From NCBI RefSeq assembly GCF_017306585.1, contig NZ_JAFKIC010000109.1:30243-94242 (forward strand): a DNA stretch of 64,000 nt, read 5' to 3'. The notes under the pieces are model-generated. The model had not been told where the DNA came from and made no database searches. It saw only the letters and a program-made list of their open reading frames with translations. Within the stretch, counting starts at the first letter, position 1. Each line of letters starts with the position of its first letter. The stretch is from Mesorhizobium sp. (GTDB lineage: Bacteria > Pseudomonadota > Alphaproteobacteria > Rhizobiales > Rhizobiaceae). A program made the position numbers and the translations under genes. Positions 9,729 through 18,398 of this stretch are shown piece by piece.

Positions 9729-9951
9729 ATCGTGGTTCTTTCGAGTCTGTTCGGGCTCGGAAGCTAAGAGGGAAGCCGGTGAGCGATTTCGCAATGCCGG
9801 CGCTGCCCCCGCAACTGTAAGTAGTGAGCTTTTGTCGAGTAACGCCACTGGCGCTCCGTGCGCTGGGAAGGCCGGCAAGAGTGACGACCTGCGAGCCAGG
9901 AGACCTGCCGCGATGAACTTGAACGTCCACGGGCGGGGTGTCCCGGTGGTG
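9729..9951 (+). promoter_or_regulatory. Cobalamin riboswitch upstream of nrdAB
   Basis: All the conserved blocks of the B12 element occur in order: GGGAAGCCGGTG near 9770, the CGCTGCCCCCGCAACTGTAA core at about 9801-9820, GCCACTG at 9846-9852, CTGGGAAGGCCGG near 9863, GAGCCAGGAGACCTGCC near 9893, and a terminal P13-type hairpin (CCACGGG at 9927-9933 with CCCGGTGG at 9942-9949). It precedes a B12-independent ribonucleotide reductase, so cobalamin binding should switch the genes off. No U-run terminator follows, so control is more likely at translation. Its last 32 bases are identical to those of the metE riboswitch. Confidence 0.95.
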
Positions 9952-9984
9952 CGCTTGCTGCGGCTGTCCGTACAGCTGTAGCGA

Positions 9985-12924
9985 ATGCATGCGCCAAGGC
10001 CTCCGTCTCCAACACCATCGGGGATCATGATGCCGGCGCCTTCCACCACCCACACCAACGGGACCGAACGGGTTCCTTTTCCTATCATCGATACAGCAAC
10101 CCAGCCTTCGCAGCCGGGCTATCAGGTTATCCGCCGCAACGGCTCGGTGACGCCTTTCGACGCCACCAAGATCGCGGTTGCGCTGACCAAGGCTTTTCTT
10201 GCGGTCGAGGGTTCGGTGGCGGCCGGCTCGCGGCGGGTACACGACGTGGTCGAGGAATTGACGGCGCAGGTTTTTGCCGCGCTGACGCGCCGGGCCGATA
10301 CCGGGCGCACCTTCCACATCGAGGAGATTCAGGATCAGGTGGAACTGGCGCTGATGCGCAGCGAGCATCACAAGGTGGCGCGCGCCTATGTGCTCTACCG
10401 CGACGAGCGCAGCCGCGAGCGCCAGGCGGAGAAGAACAGCCCCACCGTGCCGGCGCCGGCGGCGCTGCAGGTCAAGGCCGAGGACGGCAGCCTGTCGCCG
10501 CTCGACGAGGCGCGGCTGCGGCGCGTCATCGACGAGGCCTGCGCGGGCCTCGACGCGGTTTCGGCCGAAACGATCCTCACCGAGACCCGGCGCAACCTCT
10601 ATGACGGTATCACGCTGGATGAACTCTCGCTGGCGCCGATCCTGGCGGCGCGCACGCTGGTGGAAACCGAGCCGAACTATGCCTTCGTCAGCGCCCGTCT
10701 GCTGCTCGACCGCCTGCGGCGCGAGGCGCTGAGTTTCGTTTCGGGTCGCCCGGAACAGGCCACGCAAAGCGAGATCGCGACCCGCTACGCCAGCTATTTT
10801 CCGCAGAGCATCGCCACCGGCATCAAGGCCGAGCTCATCGATCCGGAACTCGGACGCTTCGACCTCGCGCGGCTTGGTGCGGCGCTGAAGCCGGAGCGTG
10901 ACCTGCAGTTCCAGTTCCTTGGCCTGCAGACGCTTTACGACCGCTATTTCCTGCACACCAAAGGCAAGCGCTTCGAGCTGCCGCAGGCCTTCTTCATGCG
11001 CGTCGCCATGGGGCTCGCCGGGCGCGAGATCGACCGCGAGGCGCGCGCCATCGAATTCTACGACCTGTTGTCGTCCTTCGACTTCATGGCCTCGACCCCG
11101 ACGCTGTTCAATTCGGGCACGCTCAGGCCGCAACTGTCCTCCTGCTTCCTCACCACGGTGGCCGATGACCTCGACGGCATTTTCAAGGCGGTGAAGGACA
11201 ATGCGCTGCTGGCCAAATATTCTGGCGGGCTGGGCAATGACTGGACGCCGGTGCGCGGACTCGGCGCCCACATCAAGGGCACCAATGGCGAGAGCCAGGG
11301 CATCGTGCCGTTCCTGAAGGTGGCCAACGACACCGCGATCGCCGTCAACCAGGGCGGCAAGCGCAAGGGTGCGGTCTGCGCCTATCTCGAAACCTGGCAT
11401 GTCGACATCGAGGAGTTCCTCGACCTCAGGAAGAACACCGGCGACGACCGCCGCCGCACGCACGACATGAACACCGCCAACTGGGTGCCGGACCTGTTCA
11501 TGAGCCGTGTCGAGGCCGATGGCGAGTGGACGCTGTTCTCACCGGATGAGACATCGGACCTGCACGACCTCTACGGCAAGGCTTTCAAGACCGCGTACGA
11601 AGCCTATGAGGCCAAGGCTGAGACGGGCGCGATCAAGGTGTTCAGGAAGGTCCGCGCGCTCGACCTCTGGCGCAAGATGCTGACCATGCTGTTCGAGACC
11701 GGGCATCCCTGGATCACGTTCAAGGACCCCTGCAACATCCGCTCGCCGCAGGGCCATATCGGCGTGGTGCATTCGTCGAACCTGTGCACGGAAATCACGC
11801 TGAACACCTCGAAGGACGAGGTGGCGGTGTGCAATCTGGGCTCGGTCAACCTTGCCAACCACATCGCGAAGGACGGGCTCGATCTCGCGCATCTGGCGCG
11901 CACGGTCGGCACGGCCATGCGCATGCTCGATAATGTCATCGACATCAATTTCTACACCATCCCGGAAGCGCGCCAGTCCAACCTGCGCCACCGTCCGGTC
12001 GGGCTCGGCCTGATGGGCTTCCAGGACGCGCTGCAGGCGCTGCGCATTCCCTATGCCTCGAAAGAGGCCGTCGCCTTCGCCGACGCCAGCATGGAAGCGA
12101 TCGCCTGGAATGCGATCTCGGCCTCTTGCGATCTCGCCGCCGAGCGCGGACGCTATCCGAGCTTCGAGGGATCGCTGTGGTCGAAGGGTGTGCTGCCGAT
12201 CGACTCGATCCGCCTTGTGTCCGACGCGCGTGGCACGGTCGTCGACATGGACGGCTCGTCGAGCCTCGACTGGGAAAGCCTGCGCAAGCGCGTCAGGAAG
12301 ACGGGCATGCGCAACTCCAACACCATGGCGATCGCGCCGACGGCGACCATCTCCAACATCTGCGGCGTGGCGCAGTCGATCGAGCCGGCCTACCAGAACC
12401 TGTTCGTCAAATCGAACATGTCGGGCGACTTCACGGTGGTGAACGCCTCGCTTGTGCACGACCTCAAGGCGCGCGGCCTGTGGGACGAGGTGATGATCTC
12501 GGACCTGAAATATTTCGACGGCTCGCTCGGCCAGATCGACCGCGTTCCCGACGACCTCAAGGCGCTCTACGCCACCGCCTTCGAGATCGACTCCGCCTGG
12601 CTGATCGAGGCGGCGTCGCGGCGCCAGAAGTGGATCGACCAATCGCAGTCGCTCAACCTCTACATCGCCAATCCCTCGGGCCGGAAGCTCGACGAGCTCT
12701 ATCGGCTGGCCTGGCGCATGGGTCTGAAGACAACCTACTACCTGCGCTCGCGCTCGGCCTCGCATGTCGAGAAATCGACGCTGAAGGGCACGGACGGCAA
12801 GCTCAACGCGGTGTCGTCGGTGGCGGTCCATGCCGCCCCGCCCGCGCCGATCGTCATCAGCGAGGGCGCCGCGTGGGGTAAGGCCTGCGCCATCGACGAT
12901 CCCGAATGCGAGGCGTGCCAGTAG
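9985..12924 (+). CDS. nrdA: Ribonucleoside-diphosphate reductase, alpha (large) subunit, class I
   Basis: A 979-residue class I catalytic subunit that reduces ribonucleoside diphosphates. Two ATP-cone-like regions lie at about residues 45-135 and 165-255. The barrel shows the active-site SSC (SSCFLTTVADD), the NLCTE triad with the second redox Cys in VCNLGSVNL, and the IAPTATISNICG loop. It ends in CEAC, the redox-active tail. The frame opens at ATG 9985; ATG 10027 (GGGG just upstream) is an equally possible start. It is longer than E. coli NrdA and, with two cones, resembles the large subunits that pair with class Ic NrdB. It is followed by nrdB and preceded by a B12 riboswitch. Confidence 0.95.
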   Translation: MHAPRPPSPTPSGIMMPAPSTTHTNGTERVPFPIIDTATQPSQPGYQVIRRNGSVTPFDATKIAVALTKAFLAVEGSVAAGSRRVHDVVEELTAQVFAALTRRADTGRTFHIEEIQDQVELALMRSEHHKVARAYVLYRDERSRERQAEKNSPTVPAPAALQVKAEDGSLSPLDEARLRRVIDEACAGLDAVSAETILTETRRNLYDGITLDELSLAPILAARTLVETEPNYAFVSARLLLDRLRREALSFVSGRPEQATQSEIATRYASYFPQSIATGIKAELIDPELGRFDLARLGAALKPERDLQFQFLGLQTLYDRYFLHTKGKRFELPQAFFMRVAMGLAGREIDREARAIEFYDLLSSFDFMASTPTLFNSGTLRPQLSSCFLTTVADDLDGIFKAVKDNALLAKYSGGLGNDWTPVRGLGAHIKGTNGESQGIVPFLKVANDTAIAVNQGGKRKGAVCAYLETWHVDIEEFLDLRKNTGDDRRRTHDMNTANWVPDLFMSRVEADGEWTLFSPDETSDLHDLYGKAFKTAYEAYEAKAETGAIKVFRKVRALDLWRKMLTMLFETGHPWITFKDPCNIRSPQGHIGVVHSSNLCTEITLNTSKDEVAVCNLGSVNLANHIAKDGLDLAHLARTVGTAMRMLDNVIDINFYTIPEARQSNLRHRPVGLGLMGFQDALQALRIPYASKEAVAFADASMEAIAWNAISASCDLAAERGRYPSFEGSLWSKGVLPIDSIRLVSDARGTVVDMDGSSSLDWESLRKRVRKTGMRNSNTMAIAPTATISNICGVAQSIEPAYQNLFVKSNMSGDFTVVNASLVHDLKARGLWDEVMISDLKYFDGSLGQIDRVPDDLKALYATAFEIDSAWLIEAASRRQKWIDQSQSLNLYIANPSGRKLDELYRLAWRMGLKTTYYLRSRSASHVEKSTLKGTDGKLNAVSSVAVHAAPPAPIVISEGAAWGKACAIDDPECEACQ

Positions 12925-12946
12925 GCGGCGAAAGCCGAGGTGACAG

Positions 12947-12974
12947 CCGATCTCCCCCACGAGGGGGAGATTGG
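12947..12974. repeat. Palindromic element between nrdA and nrdB
   Basis: An almost perfect hairpin: ATCTCCCCC at 12950-12958, loop ACGA, GGGGGAGAT at 12963-12971, with the stem extending to 12947-12974 through one G-T pair. There is no U-run after it. Short C-rich/G-rich palindromes of this type are scattered through Mesorhizobium intergenic regions. In the nrdA-nrdB gap it could stabilise the upstream mRNA or tune the ratio of the two subunits. Confidence 0.7.
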
Positions 12975-13021
12975 CAGCGTCACCGCCGCGCCGTCTCAAT
13001 AACGAACTGAAGGAAGAAAAA

Positions 13022-14155
13022 ATGCTCGACTGGTCAGAACCCAAAGCGCCGCCCGCCGGTGCGCTCGCTCCTCTCCCCGCGGCGGAAAAGGCTCCGCTCG
13101 CCGATGTCACCGGCCTCGGCCTCATCGAACGCGGCGGCGGTCGTGTTCGTGTCGACGACAAGCGCATGATCAACGCGCGTGCCGATGTTAACCAGCTGCT
13201 CCCGCTCAAATATCGCTGGGCTTGGGAAAAGTACCTCAACGGCTGCAACAATCACTGGATGCCGACCGAAGTGTCGATGCAGGCCGACATCGCGCTGTGG
13301 AAGTCGAAGGACGGGCTGACCGATGATGAGCGGCGCATGCTCAAGCGCAATCTCGGCTTCTTTGCCGCCTCGGAATCGCTGGTCGCCAACAACATCGTGC
13401 TCGCCATCTACCGGCATCTCACCAATCCCGAATGCCGGCAGTACCTTTTGCGGCAGGCCTTCGAGGAGGCGATCCACACGCACACTTTCCAGTACATCGT
13501 GGAGAGCCTGTCGCTCGACGAGGGTGAACTGTTCAACATGTACCGCGAGGTGCCGTCGATCACCGACAAGGCGGCCTGGGCGCTGAAGCACACGCAGCAT
13601 CTCGACGATCCGGATTTCCGCACCGGCACGCCGGAAGCCGATCAGGCGTTCCTGCGCGACCTCGTCGCTTTCTACGTCATCTTCGAAGGCATGTGGTTCT
13701 ACACCGGCTTCGCGCAGATCCTGTCGCTGGGACGCCGCAACAAGATGGTGGGGATCGCCGAGCAGTACCAGTACATATTGCGAGACGAATCCATCCACCT
13801 GAATTTCGGTATCGACGTCATCAACCAGATCAAGATCGAGAACCCCCATCTGTGGACATCGGCCTTCCAGGACGAGGTGCGCGGCATGATCTCCCAGGCC
13901 GCGGCGCTCGAGGCGGCCTATGGCCGTGATACGATGCCGCGCGGGTTCCTCGGCCTCAACGCGGCACTGTGCGAAACCTACATGCACTTCATCGCCAACC
14001 GGCGCTGCGCCCAGCTTGGCCTGCAGCCGGTATTCGCCGAGGTGGAGAACCCGTTCTCGTGGATGTCGGAGGCGATGGATCTGAAGAAGGAGAAGAACTT
14101 CTTCGAGACGCGCGTTATCGAATACCAGAACGGCGGCGCGCTGGCCTGGGACTGA
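13022..14155 (+). CDS. nrdB: Ribonucleotide reductase beta subunit, class Ic-like (Glu/Phe cofactor site)
   Basis: A 377-residue ferritin-like radical subunit, starting at ATG 13022 after GGAAG; the frame is open further upstream. Metal-ligand positions read Glu118, Glu149, His152, Glu222, Glu256 and His259. The spacings (31, 3, 73 to the third Glu, 34, 3) match E. coli NrdB, but the first ligand is Glu instead of Asp84. The radical Tyr122 position is Phe156 (HTHTFQY), with Tyr158 two residues on. Glu/Phe is the signature of class Ic subunits such as Chlamydia NrdB, which store oxidising power in a Mn/Fe centre. Tyr251 also falls where Chlamydia has Tyr222. The Mn/Fe assignment is inferred from these residues. 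Confidence 0.93.
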   Translation: MLDWSEPKAPPAGALAPLPAAEKAPLADVTGLGLIERGGGRVRVDDKRMINARADVNQLLPLKYRWAWEKYLNGCNNHWMPTEVSMQADIALWKSKDGLTDDERRMLKRNLGFFAASESLVANNIVLAIYRHLTNPECRQYLLRQAFEEAIHTHTFQYIVESLSLDEGELFNMYREVPSITDKAAWALKHTQHLDDPDFRTGTPEADQAFLRDLVAFYVIFEGMWFYTGFAQILSLGRRNKMVGIAEQYQYILRDESIHLNFGIDVINQIKIENPHLWTSAFQDEVRGMISQAAALEAAYGRDTMPRGFLGLNAALCETYMHFIANRRCAQLGLQPVFAEVENPFSWMSEAMDLKKEKNFFETRVIEYQNGGALAWD

Positions 14156-14227
14156 CGGCTGCGTCGGCATCGCAACGCACCGGCGGGCGTTTCCGGTTGG
14201 GGCAGGGGGCTATTGCGCCAAGAGTAT

Positions 14228-15256
14228 TCAGTGGACCGGCGCGTGGTCTCCTGCATGGACAGACGCGTAATGGCGCACGACCCAGGACCGGAACAGCGCG
14301 ACAGCCGGATCGACCATGTCGTCCGGATGGACTGTGAGATAATAGCCGAACCCGGTTTGGCTGGTCGTCTGCGGGAAGGGAGTCACAAGGCGGCCGTCGG
14401 TAAGCTCGGCCGCGAACATGGCGGGATCGACCAATGTCACTCCGCCGCCGGCCATGGCATGTTGCACGGCAAGCGCTTCGGTCTCAAAGGCAAGCCCGCG
14501 CACGGCGCCCAGGTCGATGCCGCAATGGCGCGCGTGGATCGACCAGAAGATATCGAAGGGCTCGCCCTCCAGCTTGACGTGCAGCAGTTCGTTCGCGCGC
14601 AGGAAATCGGCAAGGCCGAGGCCTTCCGCCCGAGCCGCGATCTGTGGCGCGCAGGCTGGTGTCTGGTTGATCATCCAGAGCGGATCGCGAATGGCGTCGC
14701 CGACATGAGGCCGGTCGAAAACAACCGCGATATCGACGCTGCGTCCCGCCGGCAGCCCGACCCCATTGCTGCTCGATATGTCGATCGGCACGCCGGGAAA
14801 CGCGCGGCGGAACTCTGCGATCAGCGATAGCCCCGCGACATGCAGGAATGTCGGCGGCATGTGAACCTTGAGGATGCGGCCGCTGGGGCCCGGCTCGCGC
14901 CGCAGCATCTTCAATGTCTCTTCCATGCGGTCGAACGAGGCCGTCACCACCGGCAGCAATGCGGCGCCGGCAGCGGTCAGCGACATGCCCTGCGCGCGTC
15001 GTTCGAGCAGCCGGCAGCCGAGATATTCCTCCAGCCGCCCGACATGCCGGCTCAACGCGCTCTGCGAGATATGGAGTGCGGCGGCCGCACCGGTGAAACT
15101 GAGCCGTCCGCCGACCGCCTCGAAGGCTCGCAGCGCGTTGAGCGGCAACCAGACCCGGCCGCCTCTCTGCTCCACACCTGACTCAGCGACGGCCTCGGCG
15201 CTCGCATCTTCGACGCAGACGAGCGGCGCACCACTGCTCTCACTGTTGCTCATCAT
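14228..15256 (-). CDS. LysR-family transcriptional regulator (GcvA-like)
   Basis: A 342-residue LysR protein. The helix-turn-helix is at about residues 38-95 (LNALRAFEAVGGRLSFTGAA and SQSALSRHVGRLEEYLG), followed by a periplasmic-binding-protein-like effector domain to the C-terminus. The N-terminal 35 residues before the DNA-binding domain are longer than usual, so a downstream start is possible. It is transcribed away from a Rieske oxygenase gene across a 107-base gap, the standard arrangement for a LysR activator and its target. The effector is not visible. Confidence 0.88.
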   Translation of the reverse strand: MMSNSESSGAPLVCVEDASAEAVAESGVEQRGGRVWLPLNALRAFEAVGGRLSFTGAAAALHISQSALSRHVGRLEEYLGCRLLERRAQGMSLTAAGAALLPVVTASFDRMEETLKMLRREPGPSGRILKVHMPPTFLHVAGLSLIAEFRRAFPGVPIDISSSNGVGLPAGRSVDIAVVFDRPHVGDAIRDPLWMINQTPACAPQIAARAEGLGLADFLRANELLHVKLEGEPFDIFWSIHARHCGIDLGAVRGLAFETEALAVQHAMAGGGVTLVDPAMFAAELTDGRLVTPFPQTTSQTGFGYYLTVHPDDMVDPAVALFRSWVVRHYASVHAGDHAPVH

Positions 15257-15288
15257 CGCCTCCGCCGCTTCGCTTCTTGCCTGTATTC

Positions 15289-15300
15289 GATAGGGTTATC
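15289..15300. promoter_or_regulatory. Possible LysR operator
   Basis: GATAGGGTTATC is a short dyad (GATA at 15289-15292, TATC at 15297-15300) in the gap between the divergent LysR gene and the Rieske oxygenase. LysR proteins usually bind imperfect dyads of this kind between their own gene and the target. The evidence is position and symmetry only. Confidence 0.3.
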
Positions 15301-15363
15301 TAAAAACGCAATTTGAACAGTTCCAGACTGAGGTGCAAAGATTGCCCAAAAGGGGAAACCGCC

Positions 15364-16686
15364 ATGCTCGATCTGGAAAGAATCCGCGACCTCGTCAACC
15401 AGCGCCGGTCCGGTCATACGCTGCCGCAGGATCTCTATAATGGTTCGGAGGTGTTCAAGTTCGATATCGAGGCCATCTTCGGTCAGTCCTGGATTCTAGC
15501 GGGCTTCACTTGTGAGATCCCGAGGCCGCGCGGCTATCTGGCCGTCACGATCGGTGGCTCGCCGGTGGTGATCACACGCGACGGTGAGGGCGTCTATCGC
15601 GCCTTCCACAATTCTTGCCGTCACCGCGGCGCGCAGGTTTGCGCGGACGGTGCAGGTGGGCGCGCGCGGCTCACCTGCCCTTATCACCAGTGGGTGTATG
15701 ATCTCGACGGCAGGCTTGTCCATGCCCGCAATATGCCTGAAGATTTCGAGCCCGCCGAACATGGGCTGCGGCCATTGCATGTCGAAAACGTCGCCGGGGC
15801 GCTGTTCGTCTGCCTCTCCGAAACACCACCTTCATTCGCCCGTTTTCGCGCCGATCTCGAACCGCTGCTCGCCCCGCATCGGCTGGAGGGGGCCAAGATC
15901 GCCTTCCAGAACACGCTGGTCGAGCGCGGCAACTGGAAGCTTGTGATGGAAAATGCGCGTGAGTGCTATCATTGCGGCGTCAGCCACCCCGAACTATGCC
16001 TGACCTTCCCCATCGAGAGCAGTATTGATGGACATTTCACGGCGGCCGAGGATGCGCATTATGATGCTTTCGTCGCCCGCGTCGAAGAAGCCGGGCTCGG
16101 CAAGGGCCCTTTCATCGGACCATGGTGGCAGGTCGAGCGTTTTCCTCTGAACAAGGGCCATGCTTCGCTCACGATAGACGGTGCGCTTGCCTGCAGGAAG
16201 CTGATGGTCGAGGGCGCCGGCGACATAGGCTCGCTGCGCTGGGCCATCGAGCCGCACAGTTTCTGCCACTCGACCGCCGATACCACCGTCTATTTCAGCG
16301 CCATGCCGACGGCGTCGGGAGAAACCGTGGTGACCTGTAAATGGCTCGTCCACAAGGACGCGGTGGAGGGCGTCGACTACGACGTCGAGCATCTCACCGC
16401 CTTGTGGAACGTGACCAATCTTCAGGATCGCGACCTCGTGGAAAACAACCAGCGCGGCGTGAATTCGGTCGGCTATATGCCTGGACCCTACAGCCTGCCC
16501 GACGAATCCTATGTCCAGCGTTTCTCCGACTGGTACTGCGACAAGGCCATGGATTACATCGCTTCACGAACAGGCGTGGACGGCCGTCCGATCGAACTGC
16601 GCGGCGTAATTTCCGGCGCTGTCGAGAGCCCGCCGGGCCAAGTGACGCATGCGGATCAAAGCCGGCTTCCGCTCGGGCAGCAATAA
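15364..16686 (+). CDS. Rieske non-heme iron oxygenase, alpha subunit (GbcA/carnitine oxygenase-like)
   Basis: A 440-residue protein; ATG 15364 follows an AAAGGGGAAA ribosome-binding sequence, and the 17 codons upstream are unlikely to be used. The Rieske [2Fe-2S] ligands are Cys85, His87, Cys105 and His108 (CRHRG and CPYHQW). The mononuclear iron site is in NARECYHCGVSHPE with an Asp near DRDLVENNQ. It belongs with the glycine betaine/carnitine/stachydrine-type oxygenases, which demethylate or cleave quaternary ammonium compounds. It is similar to, but clearly distinct from, the protein at 27079-28314. No reductase partner is adjacent. The divergent LysR gene is the likely regulator. Confidence 0.85.
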   Translation: MLDLERIRDLVNQRRSGHTLPQDLYNGSEVFKFDIEAIFGQSWILAGFTCEIPRPRGYLAVTIGGSPVVITRDGEGVYRAFHNSCRHRGAQVCADGAGGRARLTCPYHQWVYDLDGRLVHARNMPEDFEPAEHGLRPLHVENVAGALFVCLSETPPSFARFRADLEPLLAPHRLEGAKIAFQNTLVERGNWKLVMENARECYHCGVSHPELCLTFPIESSIDGHFTAAEDAHYDAFVARVEEAGLGKGPFIGPWWQVERFPLNKGHASLTIDGALACRKLMVEGAGDIGSLRWAIEPHSFCHSTADTTVYFSAMPTASGETVVTCKWLVHKDAVEGVDYDVEHLTALWNVTNLQDRDLVENNQRGVNSVGYMPGPYSLPDESYVQRFSDWYCDKAMDYIASRTGVDGRPIELRGVISGAVESPPGQVTHADQSRLPLGQQ

Positions 16687-16791
16687 CAGAGCTACGCGGC
16701 GCCAGAAGCCTGGATTGTCTGCCAAAAAATCCGTTCTCATGGACACCCGGGCTACGGCTCGATGCGATATCGTAGCGCCGGGCGTCAAAAG

Positions 16792-18213
16792 TCAGCCCGT
16801 CGAATACGGCGCGAACGAGCTTTGGCTGTCGTCGACCATCAATGTCCTCGTCAGCGGCGGGAAGGCTCGTTGCGGGCAGGCCGGGCGCTCGCAGACCTTG
16901 CAGCCGGCTCCGATCAGCGTGCGCGCGGCCGGATCGTCCTGGACGATGCCTTGCGAATAGACGAGACGGCCAGCATGGTGCAGGTCGCAGCCGAGGCCTA
17001 TGGCGAATGTCTTGGCCGGCGCTCGAAAGCCGCCTCGCGAACTCTCCACCATGCGCGCCACCCACAGGTAGGCGCGTCCGTCCGGCATCTCCGCCACCTG
17101 CGTCAAGATCCGGCCGGGGTTGGAGAAGGCATCATAGACGTTCCACAACGGACAGGTGCCGCCGACGCGCGAGAAGTGGAAATCCGTTGCCGATTGCCGC
17201 TTGGATATGTTGCCGGCGCGATCGACGCGGATCAAAAAGAAAGGCACGCCGCGCGCCTCAGGACGCTGCAGGGTGCTCAGCCGGTGGCAGACCGTCTCGA
17301 AACCAACGCCGAACTCGCGGCCGATCAGGTCGATGTCGTAGCGAAGGCGCTCGGCCAGTTGCAGGAACGGCTGATAGGGTAGCGTCAGCGCGCCTGCGAA
17401 GTAATTGGCAAAGCCGATACGCGCCAGCGAGCGCGCCTCCTCGTTCGAGAAAGAACCGCTGGTAACCAGTTCGTCCATCAGGCCACGCTGCTCGAGGAAG
17501 GCGAGTTGCGTTGCCATCTGGAACGCCTGCTGGCTGCGCCGCAGTCCGCGCGACAGCCACAGGGTCCGCGTGATCGGGTCGTATCTGCGCTGCACGGAAG
17601 AACCGATGTCGTCGGCAAGGTTGGCCAGCCGCACGCCGTGTAGTGCTTCCAGCCTGCCTGCCAGGGCTGGCCCCATCCGGCCCAGCGGCATGCCGAGCTC
17701 GCGGGCAACGGCTTCGGCGGCGCGATCCAGCCCATCGACATAATTGCGGCTGTCGTAGAAGAAATCGCGGACCTCCTCGAATGGCGTCGACGGCGCGCTG
17801 GCGAAGCCTCCCTGCCTGTCGTCCCCCAACCGGGCGGCGTAGGCCGCCGCCTGGTCGCTTGCTTGCTTCAGTCGGCGGCCTTGGGAGATGAAGGCGCGGG
17901 CGAGCGCAGGCATGTTGCCGGCAAGCTCTCGCAGGTCGGCCGCCGAGACGGGTTCGCCGATCGCGGGATCCGACAGCGCCTCGCGCAACTCGCCGATCAG
18001 CCGTGCATCGTCATCGTCGGAGAAGAACTGGACATCCGTGCCGAAGACGGCGTTGAGCTTCAGCAGCACCGAGACGGTCAGTGGCCGCTGGTTGTTCTCG
18101 ATCTGGTTTAGGTAGGACAGCGAGATCGACAGGGCGTCGGCCAGAGCCTGCTGTGTCAGCCTGCGCTCCTCGCGCAGCCGCTTCAACCTTACACCCATGA
18201 ATGCCTTCTTCAC
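16792..18213 (-). CDS. Short-chain acyl-CoA-responsive regulator of the methylcitrate genes (RamB/PrpR/ScfR type)
   Basis: A 473-residue regulator with an N-terminal XRE helix-turn-helix (residues about 8-63, with TQQALADALSIS and SYLNQIENN), a central ImmA/IrrE-like region, and the C-terminal DUF2083-type domain whose Cys residues (GLGCDL and CKVCERPACPQR) resemble the Fe-S or acyl-CoA sensing part of PrpR/RamB. The start is a GTG at 18213 after GAGGT; ATG 18198 is an alternative. It is divergent from prpDCB, and the gap holds two operator-like repeats. Family members activate or repress propionate and acetate genes in response to acyl-CoA. Confidence 0.88.
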   Translation of the reverse strand: MKKAFMGVRLKRLREERRLTQQALADALSISLSYLNQIENNQRPLTVSVLLKLNAVFGTDVQFFSDDDDARLIGELREALSDPAIGEPVSAADLRELAGNMPALARAFISQGRRLKQASDQAAAYAARLGDDRQGGFASAPSTPFEEVRDFFYDSRNYVDGLDRAAEAVARELGMPLGRMGPALAGRLEALHGVRLANLADDIGSSVQRRYDPITRTLWLSRGLRRSQQAFQMATQLAFLEQRGLMDELVTSGSFSNEEARSLARIGFANYFAGALTLPYQPFLQLAERLRYDIDLIGREFGVGFETVCHRLSTLQRPEARGVPFFLIRVDRAGNISKRQSATDFHFSRVGGTCPLWNVYDAFSNPGRILTQVAEMPDGRAYLWVARMVESSRGGFRAPAKTFAIGLGCDLHHAGRLVYSQGIVQDDPAARTLIGAGCKVCERPACPQRAFPPLTRTLMVDDSQSSFAPYSTG

Positions 18214-18235
18214 GCGTTACCTCGCTGCCAACCTC

Positions 18236-18288
18236 TTCGCAAACTTTGCAATTTCACAGAATTCCCTTCGCAAACCTCTGCATTTTCA
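18236..18288. promoter_or_regulatory. Tandem operator repeats between the regulator and prpD
   Basis: Two copies of a TTCGCAAAC...TGCA...TTTCA motif occur as direct repeats, at 18236-18256 and 18267-18288, with start-to-start spacing of 31 bases (about three helical turns). The TTTGCAA-like core resembles sites bound by RamB/PrpR-type regulators. They lie between the divergent regulator and prpD and are the likely binding sites. Confidence 0.7.
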
Positions 18289-18398
18289 GTGATTTACGAA
18301 TTTCACTCTAAGTGGATATTGCGGAGTTGAAAAGCCTGCAGGAACAGCACGGCAGGCCTGCTCAACAGAGATCAACCAGCGTTCGAGGACATTGCCAC

